From Atherinomorus stipes (taxonomy: Eukaryota > Chordata > Actinopteri > Atheriniformes > Atherinidae), in assembly GCA_023101725.1 (NCBI GenBank), contig JALJCO010001448.1, positions 496,001 to 560,000 of the forward strand: 64,000 nt of DNA. The letters are read 5' to 3'. How positions within the stretch are numbered: position 1 is the first letter of the stretch; each line of letters starts with the position of its first letter. A model generated the notes under the pieces. It had not been told where the DNA came from, made no database searches, and worked only from the letters and a program-made list of their open reading frames with translations. The position numbers and the translations under genes are program-made. Shown in pieces: positions 50,071-63,980 of this stretch.

Positions 50071-51149
50071 TTTTAGCTGAACTGAACAGTTCAATGCTGA
50101 CTGGGATTAAAAGGCTTGTGCTTCTAAACATAATTTTATATGAAAACAAAAAAAATTTGCAAAAAAGGGAAAAAAGTCAGAGTTGTAAGAGTTATCAGCT
50201 AACAATCTGATTACATTTCAAAACTAGAATAAAACAAAGGGGTATTTATTTGTTAGAGCTTAAAAAAAAAGAAGAAAAAAACATTGTAAGGAAGCTGGCA
50301 GAACACATGCATGCTTTAACTTCCTGTTATTGATTCTGTGAAATTTACCAACTAACCCAGGTGTGAACCATGCATGTTGACCATGATCATCTAAAGAGTT
50401 CTCTAAAACAAAGCTGGTTACCTTAACCAGTTGAAGTAGGTGGTGATCTGGAGAAAACAAAAGGCTTTAAAGAGAAAAATTAATTTATCATGTGAAGATA
50501 AGCTTCATGAGCTCTGGAGAACAGAGACAAAAAACAAAGATGTGATGATTGACTGTTTTTGTCAGTTTCATACTCCAAGAAAGGCGAGCAGTTTTTCCTC
50601 TGGTTCTCAGGCAACTCGCAGAGCTGATTATTATTGTGCAACTGGTCGGACATTTGAGCTGTTTGAATGATGGAAGTGGGGACAAACAAACACGAGGTGT
50701 CCAAAAACACGTATACCGCCTCCAGGCCACAGACAAAGACAAAAAGATCAATTTTAAATTACCAGGTCCGCTGTTCAATGCACACACACTCGCACATATG
50801 CTGCTAATTACCAACTGATATGAATCACATGTGTTGCAGCAGGGAAACTTCTAAAACCTGCAGGACACCTCCTGTTATAAACCATAAAAATAATGACCTA
50901 GCTAAGGAACGGATTGGATTGGATTCTCTCTTTGAATCAAACCTCCACCCTGAGCTGCACCAGGAGCAGTAGAGAGGAAAGCTTCCATAGAACCAACAGA
51001 ACCAGAACCATGAGCCAGCGAGACTGTCATCTGCCTGGACCGGTAAATTACCTATAGGCACAGCTGTACATGTGATTAAACAGTTTAAATAATAACTTGT
51101 TTTGACCTGATCTTCATTAAATAAGATTTTAGTCACATGAATTCATCCT
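50071..51149. other. upstream flank, unassigned
   Basis: Several short open frames on both strands, none resembling a known protein. Confidence 0.35.
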
Positions 51150-51841
51150 TCAGGATCAAATTTCATTTCTATAGCCCTTGACAATAACCAGATGGTACTC
51201 AATGTGCTTCACAATTAAGCCATAAAAAGTACACAAATGCACAAAACACAAAATAATCAAAACAATACGAAAACAACTGGAAAATGCTGCAGGGTAATGG
51301 GTAAAATTAGAAATCGATAAATAAATAAAAACTGTGCCTAAAAACAGCCCCAGCAGAGTAAAATGCTAATCCAATAACGTGGGTCTTCAGCTTTGATTTA
51401 AAAAAGCCGAGATCAGTGGTGATACGAATGTCAGGGGCAGTTTGTTCCACAGTTTAGGAGCAGCAACTGCAAAAGAACGGGCACCCCACTGCTTGTGTCG
51501 CGGCCTTGGGACCTCAAGCAAAAGCTGATGCAAAGAGATCACAGAGCCCCGTCATGATCACGGAAAGCTAAAATCTCTGACAAGTGACAGGGCGCCTGGA
51601 TTAAAAACAAACAAGAAAAGTTTCAAATCAACTGACGCAAACTGGGAGCCGGTGAAGCGACGACAGCACGGGTGTTATGTGCTTATTTTTTATCAGCATT
51701 TTGACAAGTTGGAGATGTGAAATCAAAGACTGCTTAAGGCCAGCGTAAAGAGCGCTGCAGTGATCCAGTCTTGAACTTATGAATGCGTGAATGACCTTCT
51801 TCAGGTACTGCTGACGGAGAAAATGCTTTACTTTGCCCAAT
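51150..51841 (-). mobile_element. LINE fragment with reverse transcriptase C-terminal remnant
   Basis: On the minus strand, 51628 to 51840 encodes KVIHAFISSRLDHCSALYAG and ITPVLSSLHRLPV, the thumb-side motif of non-LTR reverse transcriptases. Farther on, VPRPRHK and RSFAVAAPKLWNKLP are readable after a stop and frame changes. The 3' tail near 51150 has TTTCATTTCTATAGCCCTTG on the plus strand. A 5'-truncated dead copy, as is usual for LINEs. Confidence 0.8.
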
Positions 51842-52180
51842 ATTATTATTATTATAACAGCTGGTATTTAAATGTGTGTGACAAACATTTTTGTACTTTC
51901 TCACTAACTCATTCATTCAAACTATTTGTTCAACTTCGCATCTCAATGTAAGGTTGGGAAACTACCAGAAACTTCATAAATAAGGAGAAAACACTGGTTC
52001 TTAATAGATTATGTTCACAGCTGTGACAACATGTGACTACATGCTCAAAATAAGCTTCTCCTGCTGAGATAATGCCAAATTCTGATTGTTTTCCCGTCAC
52101 CACTGGATCACATTCACCTGTAAACTATTCAGGATGCTTATTGCCTCTCACATTAGCAGCTAACGTGAAGACCGTGGGCT

Positions 52181-52680
52181 AGGGATGCTCTTCAGAATTT
52201 GATCTTCAGATTGGGATTGGCTCCAATACTGGGAAAAAAAAAAATCTGTAAAAATCAGGATGGGTACAAATGAGCCGATCTATGGCCCGATGCATGTGTG
52301 CAGATGTATTCGGGTGTATTTCTATGCCGCCGCTTTGAGTGACGTATCGGTAAAAGATCGGTATCGGCAGATCTCAGTAGATCACTCGTAAACAGTAAAG
52401 ACACAACGTGCACGATACATTTGTGCCGCGATCAAATAAGCCCTTTTTATTTGAGATCTTGGTAAATCAGGACCATAGTCTCAGAATAAACAACACTTTA
52501 TGGCTGGACTGTAAGCCTGCTGGACAGGATATAAATGTCTGGGAAACCTCTGTAGATCACCTCGAGGATAAGCGATTCATCACTATTTACCCCACAGAGT
52601 TACACATCACTGTTCTTGAGAAACTGTTGATGCAGTTACGCAGCTGATGTGATAGTGCTCAGGGGTGCTGGAGCTCTAAC
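52181..52680. repeat. hAT-like fragment and repeat L scrap
   Basis: 52181 to about 52385 has GATCGGTATCGGCAGATCTC-type text of a degraded hAT element. 52480 to 52680 matches the 3' part of repeat L (CCTCTGTAGATCACCTCGAG). Confidence 0.5.
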
Positions 52681-53739
52681 GTAGTTTTAAGGGTTAAGAA
52701 AGGCATTTAGGAGCCCCCATGTTGGCCTTTATGGCTGTTAGTGAAGGGATTTGCTAATGATAACGTAAGAAGCAATGATCACAGAAATGGTCAACTTATT
52801 GTCCAGAAAGAGGAGTGTTTGAGAACCGCAGCTAAATGCGGTCTTAGGTTAAAAAACAAATTAAAAAAAAAAAAACGAAAGACTTGCAGCTGAGGTCACA
52901 ATAAAGTACTGTCCAAAATGTGAAGCAAGTTCAGAGTAACACTTGTATAGAGAAGGCTCAAAATGAAAAGACGAAGCACCGCTTGCAGCCTTATCAGAAA
53001 CCACTGGCTGCTCAAGTCCCTGCAGAAGATTACAGACTCCTAAAATAACCCCCACGCTCCTATCTTACTCAAAAAGGGAGTCACTTATCCAAAAGGAGGA
53101 GAAGGAAAACTAAGGAGGTAAATTCCATACAAAGAAGAAAAGCCGCCTTTTCCTCCACTCCCTCCCCACCCTTCCTTATTCGCTCCTCTAGTCATGAATA
53201 CATGGCTCAGATTACTCATAGTCTCGGTCTTCCTTCACTTGGCTGGGACAGAGGCCATTTTGGAGACAAATCCAAAGGGGAAGGGCATGCAAATACGATC
53301 CAGAGAAAAGGAGACCTCCACATGTGTACAACTACATGTTGTGTAAAGGTTATGTAGACGTCCATCGTGTTCTTTTTACCCAAATAGTTCTGAGATCTAC
53401 AGACAGCCATCTTCATCAGTCTTTAGTTTCCGACACTGCTGCCCAGAGTCAAATGTTCCATCACAGATTGCACTGAACTCTGGTGATCACATCGCTAATA
53501 TCCATTCATAAATATAACCACAAAGTCACAGTCAGCCTACTTATGCTTCTCCAAAACACAGAGTGTGAAAGACAACTGCTCTGCCGAGGACGAGTTAGGT
53601 TACTGCCTACAGCAGTGAAAGAACATGACTGAGTCAGAAGCCTGAGCAAGATAACAGGTTATCCAGTTATGTTATTACAATACTGCTGTAAAACACCATA
53701 GAGGAAGTTAACCTGCGTAGATGCCTGTGATGTGTTGCA

Positions 53740-54136
53740 TGGGGTGTAAATCACTGGTCTGACTATACAATATATTGATACAGTGGATAGCGATTTGATG
53801 TTTGCCGATATCTCAAATTCAGTCAAGATACGATATTGATTCTATTTTATTTAGGATCTACTGATCAATATAAATTATATAAAACATTACAAGTAAAAAA
53901 CAAGGTTATTGTTTCTTAACAATTGTAAGCTCCTCCTTACTTGGAAGTACATATGCAGTATTTTCCTGTGTCATATCCAACCACTGCACAATTATACACA
54001 TGTATTCTGCTGTGAAAATGTGTCAGAGGAACTTGAAAAACATTTTAAAAGCCATTTTCATTAAAAAAGTGGGTTTGATGTCGATTTGGGGTTTTGGATC
54101 GATGCATTGAAACAGATTGATGTATTTTACACCCTA
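53740..54136. mobile_element. hAT-like MITE, GGGTGTAAAT ends
   Basis: TGGGGTGTAAATCACTGG at the left and inverted TAGGGTGTAAAATACATC at the right, about 400 bp, no frame. No clear target duplication. Confidence 0.55.
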
Positions 54137-55071
54137 ATGTGCTGTCAGACATGGAAGAAGACAGTATGAAATCCAGAGCAGAGGTTTGAATGACTGTGTT
54201 CATTTATCAGTTGATTTGGGATGTTGCACAGACATCAGCTGATTTAAAGATAGAAACCAAAGCTTTTCTGTGCCAGGCAGCCTCTGAAGAAAAGTTTGAA
54301 AACAATAGAACAGCTCTGTTCAATATTAAAACAATTTTTACTAAAAGTCATCAGACATCCAGAAGAGCACCTTGCACTCGAACTGTAATTGTTCACTCCT
54401 TCTGGCCCAACGGACCCGGTATCTGGCAGCTGGAGGTACTAGTTCATGAACTTAAAAAGTTACTGACGTGTTGAGGGAACATTTTTCTTAAACAATGTTT
54501 TGAAAATGAGACGCCCCAATGCCACTTAATATCATACACAGCAGCACAGTTACAGCCATCTAGTCACTTCAATTCTATGTTTGCATCACCGGTTAAGTCA
54601 GTCAAAAAAAAAAAAGAAAATAGAAAAAAAAAAAAAAAGGAAAAATCACAGAGAGCAGAGAAGTGTTATTTCTTTTTGCTGCCAATAAGCACTTCATTTA
54701 AATTAATTTATCTTTTTCAACAAGGCTAAATGTTTATGTCAAGCTTGATGCCTTCATCAAGATCAGCCCAGGTGCAGGTCTCGTTTACAAATGATGACCG
54801 GGTTTCCCACACATAGACCAATGTGTGGCGCACCGCCACAGATTCAACTCAAGCGCCATGAATAAAATTTTGGAAGAAAAAAAACCCCAAAACACATCAT
54901 ACCGTTCATTCATACCGCTCTTTCTCCCTTCAAACACACATACACAGATGTGATGGCAGTTTAATCCGTCATTAACATGCAGTAACGTGTTTTTCTGAGC
55001 CATCTTTAAGCGCACCATGAGACACGCGCTCATGTCAGCATGCAGTCACAGAAGACTGAAGAGTCACAGAA
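54137..55071. other. upstream flank, unassigned
   Basis: A-rich runs near 54606 to 54640. The open frame at 54190 to 54474 resembles nothing I know and has no supporting splice or start context. Confidence 0.35.
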
Positions 55072-55251
55072 GAGGGGAGTGGGTGGCCTAGTGGTAGCGT
55101 CGTGGGCTTTGGCGCGGAGGACCCGTGTTTGAGCCTCGACACGACCCCTAGGTGAACCACTGTGGACCCCTGAGCAAGGTCCTTAACCCCCCACCAACTG
55201 CTCCCCAGGCGCTTCAAGTAGCAGCCCACTGCTTTCCCCCCCGGGATCATA

Positions 55252-55286
<35 letters not shown>
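55072..55286 (+). mobile_element. tRNA-derived SINE with poly-A tail
   Basis: Starts GGGGAGTGGGTGGCCTAGTG (box A region), then GTGTTTGAGCC (box B region), then the common fish SINE body GAGCAAGGTCCTTAACCCCC and a poly-A of about 34 bp at 55253 to 55286. A truncated inverted copy is at 33526. Confidence 0.85.
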
Positions 55287-55288
<2 letters not shown>

Positions 55289-56320
55289 CGGTGCACCTCG
55301 GTGTGCGTCAAGTCCAGCAAACCAGTCAGAGCCAACAAAGGCAGAAAACATTACAGAGTGCGATATGACGATATTAAGATCGTAAAGGTTTTGAACGTGC
55401 TGACGATCTGCCAAAACACAAAGATCGTAGAACCATCTGAATGCAGCTGTGTCTGTTAACACCACGTTTTTTCTTTTCTTTTCCAATCGGAGCAAGCTAA
55501 AGTGTGTCAGCATGGAGAGTTTCTTTGTTTATCTCCTCCCCCTTTCCCAAACACATGAGGAGAGCAAGCACGGCTGCCAACCAGTACGAAAGTGAGGAGT
55601 TGCTCCCGAAAAACATTCAACTTCAGTCACGTGGAACTGGTTTGGATTTATAAAGTTTGCAAGGATGAGGTTCGTTCGTCTGATGGAAATACAACCAGCG
55701 TTTTTAAATCACCGTAGGAGACAGCAGCCTAGTCTGCAGACTGAAGGAAAGGAGACGGCAGACACGCCTCCGCCCACACGGATAAAACACAACGCTGACA
55801 GGCATTCAACAGGGCAACTCAAGTGCTGGAGAGACTTGTACCTCCACTTCAGATAAGAAGTTTGTGCTTCACTCACCACCAGGCAGGGCATAGAGGTGCT
55901 AAACGGACACGGCGGAGCTCAGAGCATCCGCTTGAACCGTACACAAACAGCTAAGCGAGCGTTAGCATTATATTTAGCTTACCAGTTGTTCGTAAACTGC
56001 CCATTCAAAAACTTGCTGCTCCAATCTGACGACTGACATTTCACCGCGTATTACTCGCGATAGAGATCATGATCTGTCTTTTAGGTGGTTTTAATGTAGT
56101 TTTTCATGTAGTTTCTCTTCCTTCGCTGAATGTAGCTGCTGACTACGTTACATAGAGCTGTCATCTCATTGGCTGAGCTCTGAAAGGTCAGAGGCAAATG
56201 AGGTCAAAGTTCATATAATTTTCATTAAAAGTTGTGGAAAAGTTGTCAGGTTTACATGGAAGCTGTATTTGATGTTACTTTTGTGAAAAGCTGTTGTTTA
56301 CGTTTGGTTTTATTTATTGT

Positions 56321-56914
56321 ATCAGGAAGGCTTCTCATCTTCTCCCATCTTTCATATAAAGGAGTTCACCGGGGCCTGAGCCAAAAGGTCCATAAAAGTC
56401 CACAAAAACTTGTCAATATTCCTCCATACTGCCCGTCCAATGTAATCCAAGTGTCCTGAGTGGGTAGCGTCCATAATTTACTCGAAACAACATCATTTAG
56501 TATATTTTTAGAGCCTAAACGAGACGAGATCGCGCGCTCTCTTTTTCTTTCTTTCTTTGTTTTAAATCAATATCCAACCCCTCTTGTGTTTGTTCTTAGC
56601 ACAAATTTCTTCTTCTACGCTTGTATTATTGGCAGAGTAGGCTCTGAACGCTGAGGCTTACATAGTTTCGTGAACGTGCATATGCACGCTTCTCGAAAGT
56701 AAGATGTACTATTGTTTAGGCTCTAAAAATATACTTAATGATGTAGTTTCAAGAAAATTATGGCCACTACCCACTCAGGACACTTGGATTACATTGGACG
56801 AGCAGTATGGAGGAATATTGACAAGTTTCTGTGGACTTTTATGGACCTTTTTGGCTCGGACCCCGGTGAACTCCACAATATAAAAATCGGGGGAAAATGA
56901 GAAGCCTTCCTGAT
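56321..56914. repeat. large palindrome, 200-bp arms
   Basis: 56321 to 56520 and 56714 to 56914 are inverted copies with roughly 90 percent identity by eye (both carry GTCCAATGTAATCCAAGTGT and ATTTTTAGAGCCTAAAC on the arm). The spacer is 193 bp. A foldback element or two head-to-head copies of one repeat. Confidence 0.9.
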
Positions 56915-57932
56915 TGCCGGTTGCATTTGAGATATCAAAAAAGTGCTCCAGAGTCTTGCTCACCATGAGGGAAAGTGGAAAATAAAGTTACATCTTTCTG
57001 TGAGTGCACTATTCCTTTAAGAACCAAGATTGAGCTGAATAATAATTTCTAATGCTTCTTGTACCTCTAAAACTGACTCAGCAGACAACTTTGAAGAACA
57101 ATAGATCGGCATACAGGGGTATATTTAATATGGCAGTTCAGGAAGTGTTTGAACGCCACCCGCTTCACACACTTTAGAAACACCCTGATGACCAACTCCA
57201 CACCACAATCCTTGATTCCCCCAGCCTAACCAGGGTAGCACCACACATTGCTGCCTGGTCTGTGGGAAACTCTGGATGACATCATCTCATCTAGGACGAC
57301 TCTCTTTTTTTTTTTTTTTTTCCTTCTTTCTTTTCTACTTATCCTGTCCAGCTAGGACGACTTTCTCACGTCAGCCTCAAAAACAAAAAGCCAATCTTTA
57401 CATTTCACATTTTCTAATGTGAACACCATTTCAACAAACTAGGGCTTTCCTTTCATTTTCACTGCATTAGTGATCAATATTTCACCAACAAATGCAGAAA
57501 CTGCAATGTTCACAGGTCATGGCACATTTTATGTTCCATACCGGCACCGTTTTCTCTCAAAGTGTCACGTTTTAGCTGTGTGGTGCCAGTTTTATCAGCA
57601 TGTTGTGGATAGTGGTGCAACGGATCAATGAAGTCAGGGTTCGGATCAGATCAGGGGTTTTGAGTCACAAATCTGTTCAAATTTCTAATCTTAACTTTCC
57701 AGTAAAGATCATGTTTGAGGCATATAGAAAGATCAGTGCCAGTGGGGCACAAGCACCAATACCACTACGACAGGTCAAGTATCTGCCGATCCCAGATATC
57801 AATACTTGGCTGTGTTTTGGGACAAAGATTATGAATATTGATCTGATAATTAATTTTATTCTTGGTTTATGTTAAGTATGTCCGTTTTGTGGAAACTTAC
57901 CACTAAAAAATTGTTTTAACAAGATAATAAAT
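56915..57932. other. upstream flank, unassigned
   Basis: A T run at 57306 to 57324 and a hAT-like degraded stretch near 57606 to 57800 (TAGTGGTGCAACGGATCA). No supported exon. Confidence 0.35.
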
Positions 57933-58540
57933 TAGGGATGCACGATAAACTTTTCTAAAAACTGATACCGATAAATTTCAGGTCCTAAAGGCCAATACCA
58001 ATAACTGATTACTGATAACACACATTAATACTATTAACAAAACCAAAATGACTTTTTACTCTTTAAATATAAAAAAAGGTATTTTTTTCCAGTTAACATC
58101 AGCAAGCGTCTCAACATTTTCTCAAAGATATCAAACAAAACTATTCGATATCTCAAATGCACAGCAACTTAAATAAAGTGCATTGCTGCTTACTGATACA
58201 AAAATAAAGGCTCCTTGAACTGATGCAAATACATGCATCGGTATTACAACGTGAAGAAGTACAACCGAGAGGATAAAAACGATAGAAGCTACTGCACTGA
58301 CAAGTTAGATTTAAACATAGACTGTATGTTAACACAATCTGAAAAAGTTTATTTGTAAACAATAATAATGACTAATAGGTCAGACTTGTCTATGTAAATG
58401 GGACCATTTTTAAACTACAATAATTCCGGTCTCATAATGTGAGCGGAGAACTGCCGTACTGACAAAAATAATGTTATCAGCCCAAGTCATCATGATAAAT
58501 AATTTCCTGTTTTCGGCACGATAATTATCGTGCACCCCTA
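57933..58540. mobile_element. hAT-like element, TAGGGATGCACGATAA ends
   Basis: TAGGGATGCACGATAAAC and inverted TAGGGGTGCACGATAATT enclose 608 bp. The flanks do not give an exact 8-bp duplication. A left-end fragment of the same family is at 63394 to about 63500. Confidence 0.75.
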
Positions 58541-60667
58541 AATGAAATAAGTTCATAACATTAAGTATGAGGAAAAACTGACCCATTTACCATTTACCAA
58601 TGGCGATGATGAATTTTAAACTTACATACATAATAATAAACAAAATAATTTCAAATAAATTATGGACCAGTCAGAAAAAGTGCTTGAAAGTGAAGCTGGA
58701 ATGGATTTCCTGGATCTGCAAGTTTTGACGCATTCCGGTCAGATACACGTTTTTAATAATAAATAAATAAACTTTATTTATAAAGGCTTTTCCTGCCAAA
58801 GGAACCAAAATTTTTTAAAAAAAAAAAAAAAAAAACAAAAAAAAAAACCCCTCCAACACACAAAACCAAAAACAAAAACTCCCCCCACCCAAAAAAGGGA
58901 AGAATATCAGCCTGATATCCAATACTGGTATCAGATCAGGACAGCCCAAGTTTATTGTCCACTTTTCAAAAAGATAGTTACTCACACAAGTAACCTTAGC
59001 ATGCAATTATCTACAACTGCCCCTCTTTGTTAAGTCCTTTAAGTAGTTTGTGGTTTAAAGGCCTAATTCATGCACCACTAACAGCAGCTGATGTCTGACA
59101 CACATGAATAAACACCCCACCCCATCAGAATATCAGTATCTAATCTGGGTTACTCTGAAAGATTTGCAAGCTTAGCTTCTGTGGATCTAAACTGGCTGAT
59201 GTACACTCTTCAGACAAACTAGAATGGAACAGACTGGAACTAGAATACTGGAATGAAATATGTTGAAACCATCTCCAGTGATAAATAGTATCCTGGCTCA
59301 CTCCAAAATGAGGCCCAATGTCAAAAATCCTGAATTTCCCCTTTAAGTATAAAGAGCCAGCACATCTGAAGTTATGCAAACAGGTTTAAAAAGCATGTTA
59401 TACCTCAGCTTGTGTTTCTTGTGAGGTCGGTGTAACAGCTGACCTTTGTTTCATGGTTTCAGTGAGAAAAATACACTGCTGTGGATATTTGCAAAGCAAC
59501 AGCAGGGGAGGAAAAAAAAAAAAAAGCATCTTTTGTGTCGTGGTGAAAGATAGACAGCGAAGGACACAGAAGCCCACATGACAACTTACACAAGAACTGT
59601 TTACCCAACAGTGTAGATTTACTCATCAAAAGGAAATCTCCAGAACATTTTAAGTTTAGCCAGTGTTCATTTTAGACTTTGCTGAAATGGTTTGATTCAT
59701 AGACATTTCGAATTAATAAAAAACTACAAAGATGGATTAAAACCATTAACAAGAAGAGATTTAACTTCACCTAACACCTCCCACTTTCCCAACAAAAACA
59801 TGGAATGCTCCAGCATACTCATGTTTTCTCCAAGTATACCTCAAGGAGAGAAAGAAGAGGGTTTCACGTGCACAGACAGGACACACGTCAGGTTTAACAG
59901 CATGTCCATGGTTGTACTGTCCACCTGTGCCTGACCAAACCTCCACAACACTTCAAGTACAGTGAAATTGCACCAGCCCCCTCAGTCTGCCCCCGCACAC
60001 ATGCTGGCTCTGCAAGGCAGGATATGAATGCATCGGCTGGTCGAGCTGCACGCTGAGCTTCAGCAAGAGGAAATTAAAGATGAAGAGCAGGCCAATCTGT
60101 TGGCCTGAGCTTCTAACACAGTAGGCACGAGGCGAAGGAGAAGATCTGCCTCACTGCAGATTTTATATCAAACTCAGCAAGACACATTTATCAGAAAGGG
60201 TTAATAAAAACAAAAAATGGTAACATCTGGTGGAATTGATGACGTGCACTATTTAACAGCTCCTTAGGAGATATTATGAATCATGGGAGCTTGATACCAG
60301 TTTCAGATTGGTCAGAACAGAAACACTGAAGAGCTCTGGGCCCAACAGGGCCATTTAAGTTTGTTCTAGCCATCCCATCATGACACCTGCTGGGAAACGC
60401 AAATGACAAAGGCCAATAATGACAAATATCAGTGAGCTGGTGTGGAAATAAGTCAGCAAAGCTCCAGAAATACAAGGTAACTGGTGAATCTGTCAAAACT
60501 CGTCTAATAGTTGCATTATACCACAGATTAATTCAGCACTAACATCAGCTCAGTTAGCTGGCTTGTTGGTTTGCTAAGATTTCTATTTTTTAGTTGTTTT
60601 TTGTTTTGTTTTACAGTTTGTAATAGCTATTAGTTTAATAACCAATATACAGTATAACAAAAGGTGA
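58541..60667. other. upstream flank, unassigned
   Basis: A-rich runs near 58815 to 58847 and a LINE-tail-like AACTTTATTTATAAAGGC near 58771. No supported exon. Confidence 0.35.
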
Positions 60668-61013
60668 TAAGGGCTGTCAGGCGATTTAAAAAAAAAAAAT
60701 CTAATTAATTACAGGATTTGTAATCAATTAATCTAATTAATCACATTGAGATCTCATATCTGTGAAAGCAGTTATGGGGAACAATGGTCCTCAGGGACCG
60801 CTGTCCTTTAAGTTTTCCGTGCAACCCTGCGCCAACACAGCCTATGAAGTTCTGTACAGTGACCCATTGACAGTTCTTCTTCTTCTTCTGGTGTTTATTT
60901 ACGGTTGGCAAACAGCTTTAAGTGCATTACCGCCACCCACTACCTGGCCAAATTTAAAATGCTTGTGCATTGAATTTGCAGTGTAATTAATTAACCTTAT
61001 TAATGCGTGCCCT
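60668..61013. mobile_element. hAT-like MITE, TAGGGYTGTCA family, copy 2 (inverted)
   Basis: Starts TAAGGGCTGTCAGGCGATTT. The interior is the reverse of the copy at 16162 (CAGTTCTTCTTCTTCTTCTG and ACCGCCACCCACTACCTGG). Confidence 0.7.
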
Positions 61014-63393
61014 GGTAATGAGTAATAATAATTGGTGGGAGAGAAGCTGAATCAATTTATTCCAAAGTGCAGAGGTCAAATAACTAAATAACTTGGTGAG
61101 GTGGGGCTGTTGGTGGTGAGAAAGTTGCTGCTTATGTCTGGTCACATCAGTACGTGACAGGGCTGTTGGATGGTCATACACGTGGCAGAAGAAAAGATGT
61201 GGCTAAGGTGCACCTATAAGGCCGTCACCAACATTATCTGCATTGTGAATGCAGGTAACAAAAAAATGACACCCTATGAATCGGAGAGGTGGGTCGGGGG
61301 GAATTCAGACCAATATCCGATCAGTGGATGGGGTAGATAATCTGAGCCCGATACCAATACTGGATCGATCAGTTTGGTCCCACCTCAACAAGAAACTGAG
61401 ACAACCACCGTCCAGACGAGGCTGTTCCACAGAGGAGGAACAAACAAAAGAAAAAGAAAATGCTGCTGCATGTTTGATGCTCTGTCCCGCTCTCATTTCC
61501 ATTTCAGACTCACTGCAAACTGGCCTCATCTGGGGAGTCAGCTCAATGATAACCAATCGGAAAATTAAACATAAAACTAAATATTATTGAAGTCACTGAA
61601 CTTTTTTTTTTTTTTAAACATTTTATTTTCAAAAATTAATCAATCATTAAAAATGTCTGAATTTAAATATGTTGCTTTTGTGCTCTTTAGTGTTCTTATT
61701 TGGTCTGTTATTTCGTGCTTGTCGTTAATATTGTGTAGTACTTCGAGATTTGTTTTTAAAATGTTAAATGCCTTATTATTACAAAAATCTATTGTACCAT
61801 TTTATGTTTTCTTTTGCTTTTGCTTTTTTTTTTGTACTATTTTTTAAAATTATTTATATTTTTTTATTATCAATTCATTATCATTATCATTAATACCATC
61901 ATCATCATTATATATATATATTTTTAAATGAAAGCCGTTTCTCCAGTTAAAACCACAGTTATCTGTTTGCAGCAGATGCAAACAGCCCACATGCTTTTTT
62001 TTTTTTTTTTAAAGACAGCTTCAAGTCTGCAACATCTGCAGTGGATAGAATAAGACTGCAAGATGTCACTGACAGAGACTTAAATAACACCCGGGCTTGG
62101 CAGCCATTTTGAACCACTGAAGGACCAACTGTCCCCTTATGACTCCTCCAACATCAGGAGATCAATATTAGAAATAAACAGACAGGCACAATGATGGGGA
62201 AGCCTGAGATGAACATACAACCACAACTGCAAACCTTCAGCACATGCTGCTCTGAAATGTTTAGACGCAGTTTAAGTCTTTGAGACCAAACAGGTTTTCA
62301 AAACAGGAAGTGAAACAAAATAACTTCAAATGACAGATAAGGAGCTTCTGGACAGGAACACCTGCAGTAATCCATTCTGTCTCTTTTTTATGACTGGTAT
62401 TGGTGCTCTGCACTACAAAACAACTTCAAAAGCCCACCGTAGCCTTCTTTCCCTGCATCTGCTCTAACCCTGCCTTCAACACCCTCTAATGAACAGACAT
62501 AAAAATGTTCATATAGATTTTACGGTCTTAACAGAATGACTTTCTTTAAGCTGCAGCTTGATTAGCTGAAACAGAGAGAGAGAATCGGTGGGGAAAGGAG
62601 TGTGTGGTCAGACTAAAATGGCTGCCTGCAGTTCAAAAGGTAAAGAGACAAATGCTCTGAATAATTCTGGTGTTTTCTTTCCCTACAGCTGCTAACCCAA
62701 GTGTTACACAGGCAGAGTGACAGAGGGAAAAGGAAATGAAAGAGAAAACATGATGGTGTAATAAAACAGGAATGAGAGAAGGGAAAGGAGAGAGAGAGAG
62801 AGAATGATTACATAGAGCGTCTCCCTCCCTCACCCCCTCCTCTCTGCCTCTATTTTTTTCACTAGCCTCCCCCTCCTTCTCAATTATTTTCCCAAGAAGC
62901 ATTGCTTCTCAGCACAAAACAGAATTAACCAGCACAACCCTCTGCAACACTGCTCTTCCAACGCTGAGGAAACGCTTCGCCTCATTGGAGACCATCCAGA
63001 GCTGCTGCACCAATGGGAATGCAGCAGTGAGGCCAGCGTCACGGTGACTGTTTTTAACCTCATTGTGCAAGATGGCAAGCCCACAGAGCACACAGCAGCT
63101 GCAAGAGATGCAGCAGGAGAAGACTAAAGCATCGCACCTCCGTTTATCACACAGCATAGACATGAAATTCAGCTTTAAAGTAGAAGAATGTGAAGAACTA
63201 CACAACTTCAAATGACCAGGTCAATTTTTTTCTGTTAAAATAGCATGCAGAAGCTCAATACTCAACACTTAATCCCAGTCAGCATCCAGACACTATGCTC
63301 CAGTTCAGCCTCAGTTGTCACATTATGAGGCTATAAAGACCAACCAGAACCAGAAACCAGAATTTATTACTAACAGAACTAACCATTATTTCT
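61014..63393. other. upstream flank, unassigned
   Basis: A degraded hAT-like stretch near 61290 to 61385, AT-rich sequence at 61600 to 61930 and a GA-rich patch near 62700 to 62810. A repeat L scrap lies at 63305 to 63390. No exon supported; earlier setd5 leader exons could be hidden here. Confidence 0.35.
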
Positions 63394-63500
63394 AGGGATG
63401 CACGATAATCTTTTTTATAACCGATATCAATAATCGATAAATTTCAGCTCCTAAAGGCCGATACCAATAACTGATAATGGAATGACACACAAACATACCT
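63394..63500. mobile_element. left-end fragment of TAGGGATGCACGATAA hAT family
   Basis: TAGGGATGCACGATAATC followed by CTCCTAAAGGCCGATACCAA, as in the element at 57933. The copy is cut off after about 100 bp. Confidence 0.7.
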
Positions 63501-63544
63501 AATCATGAAATAAAAACTGTTAAAACAAAAAAGACTTTCTAAGC

Positions 63545-63980
63545 TTAAAGACCCACAACTTTTAGCAGTTTTCCCTGTGACACACCCCCCCTCATCGGCA
63601 GCTAAACTAGCATCCATCTTCATCGTACCTGTACTGTGATTAACTCCAGCCAGTAAAAGACAGTCTTATCTTGACTCCTGTTCTGTCCCAAGGTAATGTT
63701 TCCTTGCGTTTCTTTACCGAATCCTCCATGATGCGCGTGTCAGAACACCCACTGTGTTCATATCCGGTTCATATCCGTTTGCCGGTACGTGACGCGATGC
63801 CCAACCAATAGTCAGCTGCAACGTCCCGGCTGCACAACTCACATAGTGCAGTTTCTGAGCCTCGGGACGCCGCTGGGCAGTGACGGCTTTAAAATGCACA
63901 TAATTAATACTGTTGTGCCATCAAAACGAGTCAGAAATGCATATTTTTACAGTGGAAAAGTTACATTATGGCTCTTTAAA
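63545..63980 (-). repeat. interspersed repeat M, copy 2 (inverted)
   Basis: The reverse complement of 2872 to 3346: shared segments include GCAGCTAAACTAGCATCCAT, CCAGTAAAAGACAGTCTTAT and GCAGTTTCTGAGCC. It ends close to the window edge. Confidence 0.75.

Noticed and set aside
54190..54474. A 94-codon plus-strand open frame
   Set aside because: No similarity to any family I know, poor start context and no neighbouring exons; likely chance.
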